DNA of 37,606 nucleotides from an uncultured Arenicella sp. (GTDB lineage Bacteria; Pseudomonadota; Gammaproteobacteria; Arenicellales; Arenicellaceae), in assembly GCA_937974565.1 (NCBI GenBank), contig CALJWL010000067.1, positions 1-37,606 of the forward strand, in the 5' to 3' direction. The position numbers and the translations under genes were made by a program. Numbering within the stretch: position 1 is the stretch's first letter; the number at the start of each line of letters is the position of its first letter. Under the pieces are notes generated by a model. The model searched no databases and was not told where the DNA came from. It was given only the letters and a program-made list of their open reading frames with translations. Below, in pieces: positions 1 through 9,117 of the stretch.

Positions 1-143
1 GCGTGTATTCTGGTATAACTACGAAGTAAGTTGCTCATATCATTGAGTTTTTTGGCGAAAAAGTAATGATAAACCTTCTTGGCTAATGAGCAACTCGCTT
101 TTCAATTTACAGAATCAAGTCCTAAATGCACCACGGGTTAAGC

Positions 144-1283
144 TTATATTCCCATTCGTTTACTGATAATTTCAAGCATCACTTCATCGGCACCGCCCCC
201 TATTGAAGCCAATCTGGCGTCTCGATAAGTTCTTGATATGGGGTTGTCCCACATAAAGCCTTGGCCGCCGTAATATTGCAAACAAGCGTCGCTCACCTTG
301 CGCGCCAAACGCCCGGATATCAACTTTGCCATCGACGCTTTAGTGGTCACGTCTCGGCCGTTTACGTATTCGTTCGTTGTGATGTAAACCAAAGCACGCA
401 AGGCTTCCACCTCGGTCATCAGTTCGGCTAAAGTAAAGCGCACTACTTGATTATCGATAATTGACTTGCCAAACGCCTGCCGTTCTTTGGTGTAGTCAAT
501 CGTTTGTTGTATGCATCGCTCTAACATCAAGATATTAGTGGCTGCGGCGTACAGGCGTTCTTCTTGAAATTGCTCCATTTGATACATAAAGCCTTTTCCT
601 TCTTCGCCAATCAAATAAGATTGAGGTACTCGCACGTTATCTAAAAAGACTTGCGCTGTATCTGATGCCCGCATGCCCAGTTTATTTAAGCGCTCGGAGA
701 ACGACACTCCTTTAGTGCTAGTTGGCACTAAAATCAACGACTTATTCACGTGAGATGGGCCATCGGATGTGTTTGCAAGCAGGCACAACACATCCGCTTG
801 AGTACAATTCGTAATCCACATCTTGGTACCATTAATAACAAAATCATCACCGTCTTTGACCGCAGTAGTTTTAATCGCGGCCACATCAGAACCGGCGTGC
901 GGTTCGCTGACGGCGATCGACATTACGAAGTCACCGTTTAAGGCGGGGCGCAGGTACTCTTCTCTTAAATTATCAGAGCCGTGTTTTGCCAACGCCGGCG
1001 TTGCCATATCGGTTTGCACCCCAATGCCCATGGAAACGCCAGCGCTTTCAATTAAGCCTAACTGTTCAGTAAACGCTAGCTGATAACTGTAATCTAGGCC
1101 CATACCGCCAAATTCAGCGGGTTTATTGATCCCTAAAAGCCCTAAACGACCGAATTTTCTAAACACCTCCCGGGCTGGAAAAATGCCGTCTTCTTCCCAT
1201 TGGTCACAATGGGGGTTAATTTCAGTTTTAATGAGTTTCGCGGCGGTTTTTGCCAGCGCTAAATGTTCTTCAGTGTATAGCAT
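144..1283 (-). CDS. acyl-CoA dehydrogenase (isovaleryl/long-chain type active site)
   Basis: Soluble FAD enzyme that introduces an alpha,beta double bond into an acyl-CoA and passes electrons to ETF. The 379 residues match the usual family length. An N-terminal helical domain is followed by the FAD-contacting beta domain (SEPHAGSD near 127, WITN near 156) and a C-terminal helical domain with the RQAFG motif and a YGGQGF segment. Where medium- and short-chain enzymes carry the catalytic Glu near the C-terminus (YEGT), this protein has GGGA. A Glu-Arg pair at 242-243 in helix G fits the isovaleryl-CoA/long-chain dehydrogenase position, so E242 is the likely base. It is the last gene of a minus-strand group with a GST-like gene and a second acyl-CoA dehydrogenase. 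The exact acyl substrate cannot be told; short branched or aromatic-derived acyl-CoAs are possible. Confidence 0.93.
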   Translation of the reverse strand: MLYTEEHLALAKTAAKLIKTEINPHCDQWEEDGIFPAREVFRKFGRLGLLGINKPAEFGGMGLDYSYQLAFTEQLGLIESAGVSMGIGVQTDMATPALAKHGSDNLREEYLRPALNGDFVMSIAVSEPHAGSDVAAIKTTAVKDGDDFVINGTKMWITNCTQADVLCLLANTSDGPSHVNKSLILVPTSTKGVSFSERLNKLGMRASDTAQVFLDNVRVPQSYLIGEEGKGFMYQMEQFQEERLYAAATNILMLERCIQQTIDYTKERQAFGKSIIDNQVVRFTLAELMTEVEALRALVYITTNEYVNGRDVTTKASMAKLISGRLARKVSDACLQYYGGQGFMWDNPISRTYRDARLASIGGGADEVMLEIISKRMGI

Positions 1284-1314
1284 CTTGTTTTATAAAGAGA
1301 AAATCAATTTCAAG

Positions 1315-1968
1315 CTAACCTATTTCATTAGCACGCTTAAAAGCTGGCCGCTCTAGTAAACGATCCAAATAATCCGACACCTGTAAGCTGTATTGTGCGG
1401 AAAAGCCGTTCAGCTTACCCAAGTACAAGGCGTATCCAATGGCAATATCAGCGATGGTAAAACGGTCATCGTTAAGGAATTTTCGTTTAATCATATGCGC
1501 ATCCAATCTCTTTAAACGAGCGTGAAACCAAATTCGATAATCGTCAACTATTTGCGGCTGACGCCGTTCTTGCGGTTCCATTTTGCTGTAACGCAGACAC
1601 AAGGTTTGAGGAAAGGTTAAGGTAGCATCGCTGTGATACAACCAATTGAGGTGGTCCCCATATTCTGAGTGATCTACGGCCACAGAAAGTTTAAGTTGGT
1701 TGTACTTCTGTGATAGGTAGTGGCAAATCGCACTGGATTCAGTCATGGATATCTCACCATCCACAAAATAAGGTACCGTGCCCAGCGGGTTATCCTCAAG
1801 AAACTCGCGCTGTCTTATGCGGGGCGGAAACGGTAATAATTCCAGTTCGTAGTTTAAGCCCATTTCCTCAAGCGCCCACAAAGGTCTTAAAGATCGACTG
1901 TGTTTACAATGCCAGAGTTTCATTGTATTTCTAATACCCGTATTAGCCATGTTAGGTTTGATGCTCAT
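1315..1968 (-). CDS. glutathione S-transferase family protein
   Basis: Probable cytosolic glutathione-dependent transferase or isomerase. From residue 16 (MKLWHCKHSRSLRP) the sequence has the thioredoxin-like N-terminal domain of the GST family, with the conserved NPLGTVPYF cis-proline segment and MTESSAICHYL glutathione gamma-glutamyl contact region. An all-helical C-terminal domain follows, with a FTIADIAIGYAL motif. The first ATG (1966-1968) directly follows the TGA of the upstream dehydrogenase gene, so translational coupling is likely. That start adds 15 residues before the usual GST beginning, and the ATG at 1921-1923 is the alternative by homology. Sitting between two acyl-CoA dehydrogenases, it may act on a CoA-pathway intermediate, as maleylacetoacetate-isomerase-like GSTs do. 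That role is inference. Confidence 0.88.
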   Translation of the reverse strand: MSIKPNMANTGIRNTMKLWHCKHSRSLRPLWALEEMGLNYELELLPFPPRIRQREFLEDNPLGTVPYFVDGEISMTESSAICHYLSQKYNQLKLSVAVDHSEYGDHLNWLYHSDATLTFPQTLCLRYSKMEPQERRQPQIVDDYRIWFHARLKRLDAHMIKRKFLNDDRFTIADIAIGYALYLGKLNGFSAQYSLQVSDYLDRLLERPAFKRANEIG

Positions 1969-3141
1969 TCATAACTGCATCTGCCGAGCCGCTAAATCTC
2001 GCATAATCTCTTCAGAACCACCGCCAATAGCATTCACTCTTACTTCGCGGTAAATTCGTTCAACTTTGCTACCGCGCATATACGCGACTCCCCCCAAAAT
2101 TTGCATGGCTTCGCGTGCGCAAAACTCCATGGTTAAACTGCATTGCACTTTTAACAAAGCAATCGCAGCGGCGTCCTCATGACCAAGTTCTATTTGCTTA
2201 GAAACGGCTTGAATATAAGCTTGCGTTGCGTACAAATGACGTTGCATTTCAGCCAGCTTGTGCCGTATTACCTGATGATCGGCTAAACGCTTGCCAAACG
2301 TCTTTCGCTCAGCAGCCCAAGCTGCCGCTTCGATCAAACAGACTCTGGCCGCGCCCTCCATGCCGGCGGCCATGGCCATGCGCTCAGCATTAAAGTTATG
2401 CATTATTACCTTAAAACCTTGGTTTTCAATGCCAAGTAAATTTTCAACTGGCACCTTTACATTATCAAAAAAGATAGCCGCCGTATCTGAACACCACCAC
2501 CCCTGTTTCTTGTCCAACAATGTCCTAGATACCCCTGAAAGCTCGGCTGGAATTAACAACATAGACACTCCATCGGCACCTTCCGAGCCAGTACGCACGG
2601 CCGTGGTCAACCAAGAGGCATTCATACCGCCAGTGATATACAGCTTGGAACCATTAACAATATAAAAGTCCCCTTCTCTGCGCGCAGTAGTCGTAATTTG
2701 CGCAACATCCGAACCAACGTTGGGCTCAGTGATGGCAAGCGAAATTCGTTTGTTTCCAGAAAGTATTTGTGGAGCAACCACTTGTTTTAGCGATGCACGA
2801 GCAAAGTGAATCACGGGTGGCAGGCCAATATTATGTACCAATAAGGTTGCAGCTACACCTCCCACTCCCATGCGCCCCATTTCTTCATTCAGAATATTTT
2901 TGTGCCAAATATCGATTCCATCATTGGTTCCGCCAAATTCCTCGGGGTAACCTAAGCCCAAAATACCCATTTGAGCGGCCTTATGCCAAAGCTCACCCGG
3001 CACCTGACCGGCTTCGTCCCAATCATCAGCGTAAGGAATAATTTCTTTGTCGAAGAAACGCCTAAGCTGCTTTTGCCACTCACGGTGTTCGGCAGTGAGA
3101 AATGGATTCGCTAATTTAGCACTATCAAAATCGATTGACAT
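1969..3141 (-). CDS. acyl-CoA dehydrogenase, second copy in operon
   Basis: FAD-dependent acyl-CoA dehydrogenase of 390 residues, a distant paralogue of the 144-1283 gene. Visible signatures are TEPNVGSD (FAD/substrate loop), YITGG, the RKTFGKRL helix and an LGGVAYMRGSKVERIYRE C-terminal segment. The C-terminal catalytic position reads GGGS rather than YEGT, and a Glu-Arg pair at 253-254 in the helix G region fits the alternative catalytic Glu of isovaleryl/long-chain enzymes. It appears to be the first gene of the three-gene group, and its stop codon abuts the GST start. The two paralogues probably act on different steps or chain lengths of one catabolic route. There is no obvious Shine-Dalgarno sequence at the ATG. 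Confidence 0.93.
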   Translation of the reverse strand: MSIDFDSAKLANPFLTAEHREWQKQLRRFFDKEIIPYADDWDEAGQVPGELWHKAAQMGILGLGYPEEFGGTNDGIDIWHKNILNEEMGRMGVGGVAATLLVHNIGLPPVIHFARASLKQVVAPQILSGNKRISLAITEPNVGSDVAQITTTARREGDFYIVNGSKLYITGGMNASWLTTAVRTGSEGADGVSMLLIPAELSGVSRTLLDKKQGWWCSDTAAIFFDNVKVPVENLLGIENQGFKVIMHNFNAERMAMAAGMEGAARVCLIEAAAWAAERKTFGKRLADHQVIRHKLAEMQRHLYATQAYIQAVSKQIELGHEDAAAIALLKVQCSLTMEFCAREAMQILGGVAYMRGSKVERIYREVRVNAIGGGSEEIMRDLAARQMQL

Positions 3142-3310
3142 GAATACTGAGCCCTCTTCGTACTTGTTTACATTATTGTTAACAGTCGAAAGAAAAGAAA
3201 GGCCCAGTGTTGCCTAACGCAGTCTCAAAGCAATAAGTTTTGTCTACTTTAAGGCATGATTCAATAACTTCCATTACCTAAGAGTTCAATTTCAATACTC
3301 GGAGAAACAT

Positions 3311-4189
3311 TTAACGTTGTTTGGGTGGCATGGGTACTAATAAAGATGTGTTTGCTAGGTACGCTTGATACTCGGCGTTATTACCCCACCGCTCTTGGCC
3401 TTTTTTAGCCAACAAGGGAATTCCACTGACTTTAGTAAGCAACAAGACCACAAACACCGGTGAGATCAAGCATACGAACTGCCAGCCTTGTAGTATTGGA
3501 AGAGCCATGATGGCCATACCAACCCACAATACGATTTCACCAAAATAATTAGGGTGACGCGACCAAGACCAAAGGCCGACGTTTATAAATTTTCCTTTAT
3601 TACTGGCATCTTTGCGAAATTGGCGCTTTTGCCGATCGGCAATGACCTCACAAATAAACCCAAACACCCAAATTACAGCGCCCGTTGAACCGATAAGCCC
3701 TAACTCTTTCTTCTCAACGCTGGTGATAATTGCTAAGGCACAAGCCGCCGTCAATAGCGCCCATAGCCCTTGGATGGTCCAAGCGGTAAAAAAACGTAAT
3801 GGCGCTACTTTAATTTCATCAAAGCGATCATCATGCCCATCTTGACTGATTCGAATGAACAGAAACGACCCAAGTCGAACGGCCCATATTACAACCATAG
3901 CGGCAGCCAACATGCTCCGTGTGTCCATCTGACCTGACAACACAACCGCCACCGTAATAATAGACAAATAAGTTAGGCTGCCCGTGAGATCATAATATTT
4001 TTCCGTTTTTGCCATATTAGACGGTAAAAACACCGCCCAGTTAATAACAAACACCATCAAGCCGCACACAGCAAAAACGGGGTAACCGCTGTGCATCACA
4101 CCGTGTTGGCTGCCCGCCCAACTCACGGCTATCGCAATCAATAAAATGACAGCCAGTGCTATCAGAGACGTCATTGGTGTTCGCTTCAT
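3311..4189 (-). CDS. DUF1295 / steroid 5-alpha-reductase-like membrane protein
   Basis: Integral membrane protein of 292 residues with about seven hydrophobic segments. The C-terminal half carries the DUF1295 signature: WSWSRHPNYFGE followed by a hydrophobic helix, then a KGQERWG...EYQAYLANTS tail. This family is related to 3-oxo-5-alpha-steroid 4-dehydrogenases and isoprenylcysteine methyltransferases. The RHPNYFGE block is thought to help bind NADPH or S-adenosylmethionine. The substrate in bacteria is usually unknown. It is transcribed divergently from the HTH-2TM gene at 4339. An AAGG about 12 bases upstream of the ATG gives modest support for the start. Confidence 0.88.
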   Translation of the reverse strand: MKRTPMTSLIALAVILLIAIAVSWAGSQHGVMHSGYPVFAVCGLMVFVINWAVFLPSNMAKTEKYYDLTGSLTYLSIITVAVVLSGQMDTRSMLAAAMVVIWAVRLGSFLFIRISQDGHDDRFDEIKVAPLRFFTAWTIQGLWALLTAACALAIITSVEKKELGLIGSTGAVIWVFGFICEVIADRQKRQFRKDASNKGKFINVGLWSWSRHPNYFGEIVLWVGMAIMALPILQGWQFVCLISPVFVVLLLTKVSGIPLLAKKGQERWGNNAEYQAYLANTSLLVPMPPKQR

Positions 4190-4338
4190 TATATAATTGC
4201 CTTAGTTTTATAGTTAAAGAGTCGGCGACATGTCAGGGCAGTGTCATATGTTTGCCGTGGTTAATCTCGCTTATTGCACTGATTATGGCATCACCGATTC
4301 ACAGATACATGAACGCACATTCATTTCTTTAAACACTC

Positions 4339-4833
4339 ATGATTGTAAGAAAACTACGTTTAGCAAATGGTTGGTCACAAGAGCAGTTAGCCACGCTAAC
4401 CGGCTTAAATACACGCACTATCCAACGTATTGAACGAGGCCATACCTCAAGCTTAGAAAGCAAACGCGCATTGGCGTCTGTATTTGAAATCGGCATCGAG
4501 ACTCTTGACGAGTCACAAACACCCATTTCAGATACTAAAGAGAGTGACATGACAACGACTCACACAACAATTGATAGCGACGAAAAATTAGCGATTCAAT
4601 ACGCGAAAAGCATCAATGAATTCTACACGCATCTGCTTTTTTTTATAATTTTCACGCCCATTATAATGATTTCTAAAGGGGTATCGGACCCGCAAGTTTG
4701 GATGATCTGCGGAGGCTGGACACTTGGCATTATGTTTCATGGCCTGGTTGCTTATGAAAAAATCACTCTTTTCACCCCCACTTGGGAGCGCAAGTTAATT
4801 GAAAAAAAGCTCGGACGAAAATTAAACAAATGA
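4339..4833 (+). CDS. helix-turn-helix protein with C-terminal 2TM membrane domain
   Basis: A 164-residue fusion. Residues 1-58 form an XRE/Cro-type helix-turn-helix (RKLRLANGWSQEQLATLTGL, then RTIQRIERG), the DNA-binding part. After an acidic Thr-rich linker, residues 85-164 resemble the 2TM domain: AIQYAKSINEFYTHL, two hydrophobic segments, and a closing WERKLIEKKLGRK. The protein would hold a DNA-binding domain at the inner membrane, suggesting membrane-linked regulation. Its targets are not visible, but the divergent DUF1295 membrane gene is an obvious candidate. No strong ribosome-binding site precedes the ATG. It ends just before a strong hairpin terminator. Confidence 0.82.
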   Translation: MIVRKLRLANGWSQEQLATLTGLNTRTIQRIERGHTSSLESKRALASVFEIGIETLDESQTPISDTKESDMTTTHTTIDSDEKLAIQYAKSINEFYTHLLFFIIFTPIIMISKGVSDPQVWMICGGWTLGIMFHGLVAYEKITLFTPTWERKLIEKKLGRKLNK

Positions 4834-4849
4834 CACGTTGAAACGACTC

Positions 4850-4886
4850 AAAAAAGCCCAGCAATATCCAGTTGCTGGGCTTTTTT
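4850..4886. terminator. bidirectional intrinsic terminator
   Basis: Left arm at 4850-4864 (six A, then GCCCAGCAA) and right arm at 4872-4886 (TTGCTGGGC, then six T) pair perfectly around a 7-base loop. The stem is GC-rich, with a T-run on both strands. It lies between two convergent genes, the HTH-2TM gene on plus and the M3 peptidase on minus, and can end both transcripts. Confidence 0.92.
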
Positions 4887-4919
4887 GATGGGTAACGTTA
4901 CTACCAATTAGCTATTTAG

Positions 4920-7229
4920 TTACTTAGCCGTTAAGCCCTTACGTTCTAACAGTGGTTGAATATTAGGCTCAGCGCCACGGAATTTTTTGAAGAGAGTCAT
5001 GGCTTCTTCAGCACCGCCACGCGATAACAACGTCTTACGAAAATGGTCGCCATTTTCACGTTTCATTCCACCATTTTCTTTAAACCACTCAACCGAATCG
5101 GCGTCTAAGACTTCACTCCAAATGTAGGAGTAATAACCTGCTGAATAGCCACCTAGAATGTGAGAGAAATAGGTTGTGCGGTATCTTGGCGGCACTTCAT
5201 CTAATTTAATGCCGGCTTTTGCTAAGGCATTGGCCTCGAAGTCGATGACTTTGTCCGCCGAAGGCACTTGGTCTGGCGTCAGCTGATGCCAAGCTTGATC
5301 CAATAACGATGCGGCCAAATATTCGGTTGTGGCATAACCCTGATTAAATTTTGAACTGGCTAAGACTTTATCCAATAATTCACGCGGCATGGCCTCGCCT
5401 GTCTCATAATGTTTTGCGTAATTAGCTAAAACTTCTGGCCAATCAGCCCACATTTCATTCACTTGCGATGGGTACTCAACAAAATCGCGAGGCACAGAAG
5501 TACCAGAAAAGCTAGGATACTGAACATCTGAGAACATGCCGTGCAAAGCATGGCCAAATTCATGAAACATGGTTGTCACTTCATCCCACGTTAATAATGT
5601 AGGTTCTCCTTCAGGCGGCTTAGGCACGTTTAAATGGTTAGCAACAACTGGTTGCGAGCCCATTAAACCACTTTGCGGTACGTAAGCATTCATCCAAGCG
5701 CCGCCACGTTTTGATTCACGCGCATAAAAGTCTTCAATAAATAGCGCCAACGTTGAACCGTCTGCATCAAACACCTCCCATACATTTACATCAGGATGAT
5801 AGGTAGGCAAGTCGTTGCGTTTTTTAAAGGTCAAACCGAACACTTTCTCAGCCGCGAAAAACACGCCATTTACTAATACATTATTCATTTCCAGGTAAGG
5901 CTTAAGTTGAGACTCATCAAAGTTGTAGCGTTCAGCCCGAACCTTCTCAGTGTAAAAGTCCCAATCCCAAGCTTGCAGATCAAACTCACCACCTTGATTT
6001 TTAATCATGGCTTGCAAATCGGCAGCTTCTTTCTTTGCATTAGCCACCGCTGGCGGCGCCAATGTTTGCAATCGCTGATTAACGGCCTCAACCGTCTGCG
6101 CTGTCTGGTTTACTAAGGTCATTGCCGCATGATTTGGGTAACCTAATAATTGCGCACGCTCGGCCCGTAATTTCATGACCTTAGCCACAACGTCAGTGTT
6201 ATCAAATTCACCGCCCGCACTACCTCGCGACAAAGAAGTTTTTAAAATACGTTCTCGTACGGCTCTGTTTTCTAAGGCAGACAGCGCTGGTTGTTGACTG
6301 GTGTTGAGCAATGGAATAACAAATTTCCCTTCCATTTCTCTCGCTTTAGCCGCCGCTTTAGCAGACGCAATTTGGCCGTCAGACATCCCGGCCAAATCAT
6401 CCTTGCTATCAATAACAATCGCCTTGTCATTAACCTCTTTTTTCACGTTTTGACTGAACGTGGTCGATAATGTTGCAAGCTCAGCGTTCATCGCCTTAAG
6501 CTTTTCTTTTTCCTGTGGACTTAGCTTGGCACCCGCACCAATAAAATCTTTATAAGTTTCGGTTACCAAACGTTTTGACTCTGCATCGAGTTCCAACTCT
6601 TCGAGCCGGTCGTACACCGCCTTAACACGCAAAAATAATTCAGGGTTTAGCAAAATTTCATCTGAATGAGCTGATAATTTAGGTGCATACTCGGCTCGTA
6701 GCGTTTCAATATCATCGTTGGTATCGGCGGAAGATAATGCGAAAAACACACGAGCGACACGAGACAAGGTTTGACCACTTTTCTCCATCGCCACAAAGGT
6801 ATTCTCAAACGTTGGAGTCTGCGTATTAGTCGTAATCTCAGCAATTTCCTTCAACTGCTGCTCCATACCAGCATCAAAAGCCGGTGCGTAATGGGCATTT
6901 GATATTTTATCGAATGGGGGGTAGTTAAAATAAAGTGAGCTGTCTTGAAAAAACGGATTGGTTGTCGTTTTGTCTTGCGCATTGCTTTCGTTGGTTTTAG
7001 CCATTTTCTCTATTTTTTCTTCGGGCGCCACCACGTCTGCAGACGTCGAGTTAGGCTCACTTTGATCGCATGCGACGAGCATGGTTCCGATTGCTAAAGC
7101 AGTCAAACTAAGTCTTAGCTTATGGGGTAGGTTTTGACTTGATTTTTGCAAAGTCGTTTCAGTGGGGCTGTTGGCGATTGAAGGCAGGTTATCAATATTA
7201 TTTTGTGTCATCGTTTTTGTCATAAACAT
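4920..7229 (-). CDS. M3 family zinc metallopeptidase (Dcp-like), predicted lipoprotein
   Basis: Thimet-oligopeptidase/peptidyl-dipeptidase family enzyme that trims small peptides. Counting from the longest reading frame (TTG at 7238), the zinc motif HEFGH is at 559-563 and the third ligand Glu at 588 in DFVEYPSQ, the same 29-residue spacing as in E. coli Dcp. The C-terminal HILGGYSAGYYSYIWS block is also typical of M3. The N-terminus is unusual: a polar stretch of about 35 residues, then a hydrophobic segment ending in LVAC (Cys57), which looks like a lipobox, then an acidic linker. It would therefore be a periplasm-facing lipoprotein rather than a cytosolic enzyme. Several ATGs (7229, 7223, 7211) are possible starts; 7229 is used here. 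Confidence 0.93.
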   Translation of the reverse strand: MFMTKTMTQNNIDNLPSIANSPTETTLQKSSQNLPHKLRLSLTALAIGTMLVACDQSEPNSTSADVVAPEEKIEKMAKTNESNAQDKTTTNPFFQDSSLYFNYPPFDKISNAHYAPAFDAGMEQQLKEIAEITTNTQTPTFENTFVAMEKSGQTLSRVARVFFALSSADTNDDIETLRAEYAPKLSAHSDEILLNPELFLRVKAVYDRLEELELDAESKRLVTETYKDFIGAGAKLSPQEKEKLKAMNAELATLSTTFSQNVKKEVNDKAIVIDSKDDLAGMSDGQIASAKAAAKAREMEGKFVIPLLNTSQQPALSALENRAVRERILKTSLSRGSAGGEFDNTDVVAKVMKLRAERAQLLGYPNHAAMTLVNQTAQTVEAVNQRLQTLAPPAVANAKKEAADLQAMIKNQGGEFDLQAWDWDFYTEKVRAERYNFDESQLKPYLEMNNVLVNGVFFAAEKVFGLTFKKRNDLPTYHPDVNVWEVFDADGSTLALFIEDFYARESKRGGAWMNAYVPQSGLMGSQPVVANHLNVPKPPEGEPTLLTWDEVTTMFHEFGHALHGMFSDVQYPSFSGTSVPRDFVEYPSQVNEMWADWPEVLANYAKHYETGEAMPRELLDKVLASSKFNQGYATTEYLAASLLDQAWHQLTPDQVPSADKVIDFEANALAKAGIKLDEVPPRYRTTYFSHILGGYSAGYYSYIWSEVLDADSVEWFKENGGMKRENGDHFRKTLLSRGGAEEAMTLFKKFRGAEPNIQPLLERKGLTAK

Positions 7230-7501
7230 CTCGTGCAATACGGTTTTGGAAACTCGCTCGTTTCAGGGTTACTTACTAGCGACAAACATCATAAAGCGCC
7301 GCGTTATATCGCTACTCTATCCAATGCTTCTTTGCGTTGCGACATTGCTTGATGACATCATAACTCAAGTGATGTGGGCGTCCATTTTATCGGCCTAATT
7401 AAATAGAATGAATTTCTAAAACAAAAAAACACCGAGTGCTAAAAAAGATCATTAAAAAAAGAAATCGCACACCCTGCCCCCAACGATTTATAATGCGATG
7501 C

Positions 7502-8908
7502 ATGAACATAACGAGAAGTAACACACTGAATTTTATTGGATTAGAAACCGTCTACCCCACAGCAAGCGGCGAAACCTTAACGCGCCTGCACTTAGATGGC
7601 GCGGCTTCACCGTTGCCCTGCACGGCCGCATTGGATGCAATCACCGAATTATTACCCCATTACTCAAACACCCACAGTTACGTACACAATTGCGCTAAAA
7701 TTTCCACTAAGGCTCTGACCTGGGCACACTCACAAATTTTGAATTTCGTGAACGCACCACAACAAACCTATACGTCAATTTTTTTAGGTGCTGGAACAAC
7801 CTCTGCTGTCAATAGAGTTGCTCGAGGCCTTCATGGCCTGCGGCCTGAGAAGAAAGTAGTATTGATTTCCGCCATGGAGCATCACGCCAACGACCTGCCC
7901 CATCGCCAATACGAGAACCAAGTTCATTACATACCACTAACGGGTGATGGCATTCAGTTAGGCGCTATCGACTTAAAGGCACTGGAGAACTTACTAGTAG
8001 CACATTCGGGCAACGTCAATTACATCGCCGTGTCCTCAGTCAGTAATGTCACTGGCATCAAAAACCCTGTGGCCGAGATGGCTGATCTCGCGCACAAGCA
8101 TGATGCATTCATATTAGTGGACGGTGCGCAGAGCGTTTCTCACACTAATACGGACTTGGGGGCGGACGATGTGGACTTCTTTATTTTTTCTGGTCACAAG
8201 CTCTACGCCCCAATGTCACCGGGCGTAATGATTGCAAAACAGTCGTTATTATCACAAATGAGCGGGCAAGATTTAGGCGGCGGTTCCGTTTCCACTGTCA
8301 GCTATTACGACTACGAACTGTTACCCAATTATCCAGACCGAGAGCAAGCCGGTACGCCTAACATCGTTGGGGCTGTTGCATTGGCCAACGTTGCTCAGGT
8401 GCTTAGCCAACAAGCACAAACCGTTCAAGCCAATGAAAAAGTCGTTATTTCCACATTGTTTGATGCTCTTAACAATTTGCCAAACATCACGGTGTACGGT
8501 GACCACTTGTTAGCCAGGACCGGCGCTCTTGCATTCAATCATCGTAATATTGATCACGGACTGTTGGCTGCAATTTTAAACGACTACTATGCCATTGCCG
8601 TACGCAACGAGTGTTTCTGCGCGCACCCATACGTAAGCAGCTTGCTAAAACAAGAACTCTGGGAATTGGATTTATCCGACATTCCAGAAGAAGAGCAAGA
8701 GGGGTATATAAACCGTAAGCGAGGTATGGTCAGAGTCAGCATCAGTGCTTATAACACCAACGCTGATGTCGAACGGCTAATCAAAGCTCTAAATGAGATC
8801 GAGATAAACATGAAGGAATTGGAACAAAACTACCAACCACAAGCCGATGGTTCGTATGCTCATATTAATTTTAGGTTGGACTGGTCTAAGGAACTGAGTT
8901 TTCTTTAG
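7502..8908 (+). CDS. aminotransferase class V-fold PLP-dependent enzyme
   Basis: Fold-type I PLP enzyme of the class V / cysteine desulfurase-like group, 468 residues from this start. Seen are LHLDGAASPLP at the beginning of the fold, GAGTTSAVN (phosphate-binding turn), MEHHANDLPH, VDGAQSVSH with the cofactor-contacting Asp, and SGHKLYAP with the Schiff-base Lys at 233. Cysteine desulfurases, isopenicillin-N epimerase-like and kynureninase-like enzymes share this pattern, so the reaction is not certain. It stands alone with no Fe-S assembly genes nearby, which argues against a housekeeping IscS/SufS. The open frame extends upstream to a GTG at 7436. A perfect TATAAT at 7489-7494 lies 8 bases before the ATG at 7502, so the transcript could be nearly leaderless. 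Confidence 0.88.
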   Translation: MNITRSNTLNFIGLETVYPTASGETLTRLHLDGAASPLPCTAALDAITELLPHYSNTHSYVHNCAKISTKALTWAHSQILNFVNAPQQTYTSIFLGAGTTSAVNRVARGLHGLRPEKKVVLISAMEHHANDLPHRQYENQVHYIPLTGDGIQLGAIDLKALENLLVAHSGNVNYIAVSSVSNVTGIKNPVAEMADLAHKHDAFILVDGAQSVSHTNTDLGADDVDFFIFSGHKLYAPMSPGVMIAKQSLLSQMSGQDLGGGSVSTVSYYDYELLPNYPDREQAGTPNIVGAVALANVAQVLSQQAQTVQANEKVVISTLFDALNNLPNITVYGDHLLARTGALAFNHRNIDHGLLAAILNDYYAIAVRNECFCAHPYVSSLLKQELWELDLSDIPEEEQEGYINRKRGMVRVSISAYNTNADVERLIKALNEIEINMKELEQNYQPQADGSYAHINFRLDWSKELSFL

Positions 8909-9117
8909 GTTTTGACACCTTAGAATGGGTAAACTTTAAACGGCTGAACTGAGTATTAAACTTTGAGTGTTCAATCGTCACAACGCCTTCCCTGTTAATT
9001 AGATTTTAATACCTACAATGGCACATGGATTAATGTGTGGCCAAACAAGCAGGTCTCCGGCCTTCTTACATTGCCTGTATTTTTTATATATGAGATAAAA
9101 AAGAAGCTCAGAATGCC

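Noticed and set aside
29-95. 10-bp inverted repeat AGTTGCTCAT / ATGAGCAACT at the window start
   Set aside because: Arms are exact but the 47-base loop is long and no T-run follows; it may be chance or part of a feature outside the window.
7340-7380. TGATG-A-CATCA palindrome between the M3 peptidase and the aminotransferase
   Set aside because: Only 5-bp arms, expected by chance at this scale.
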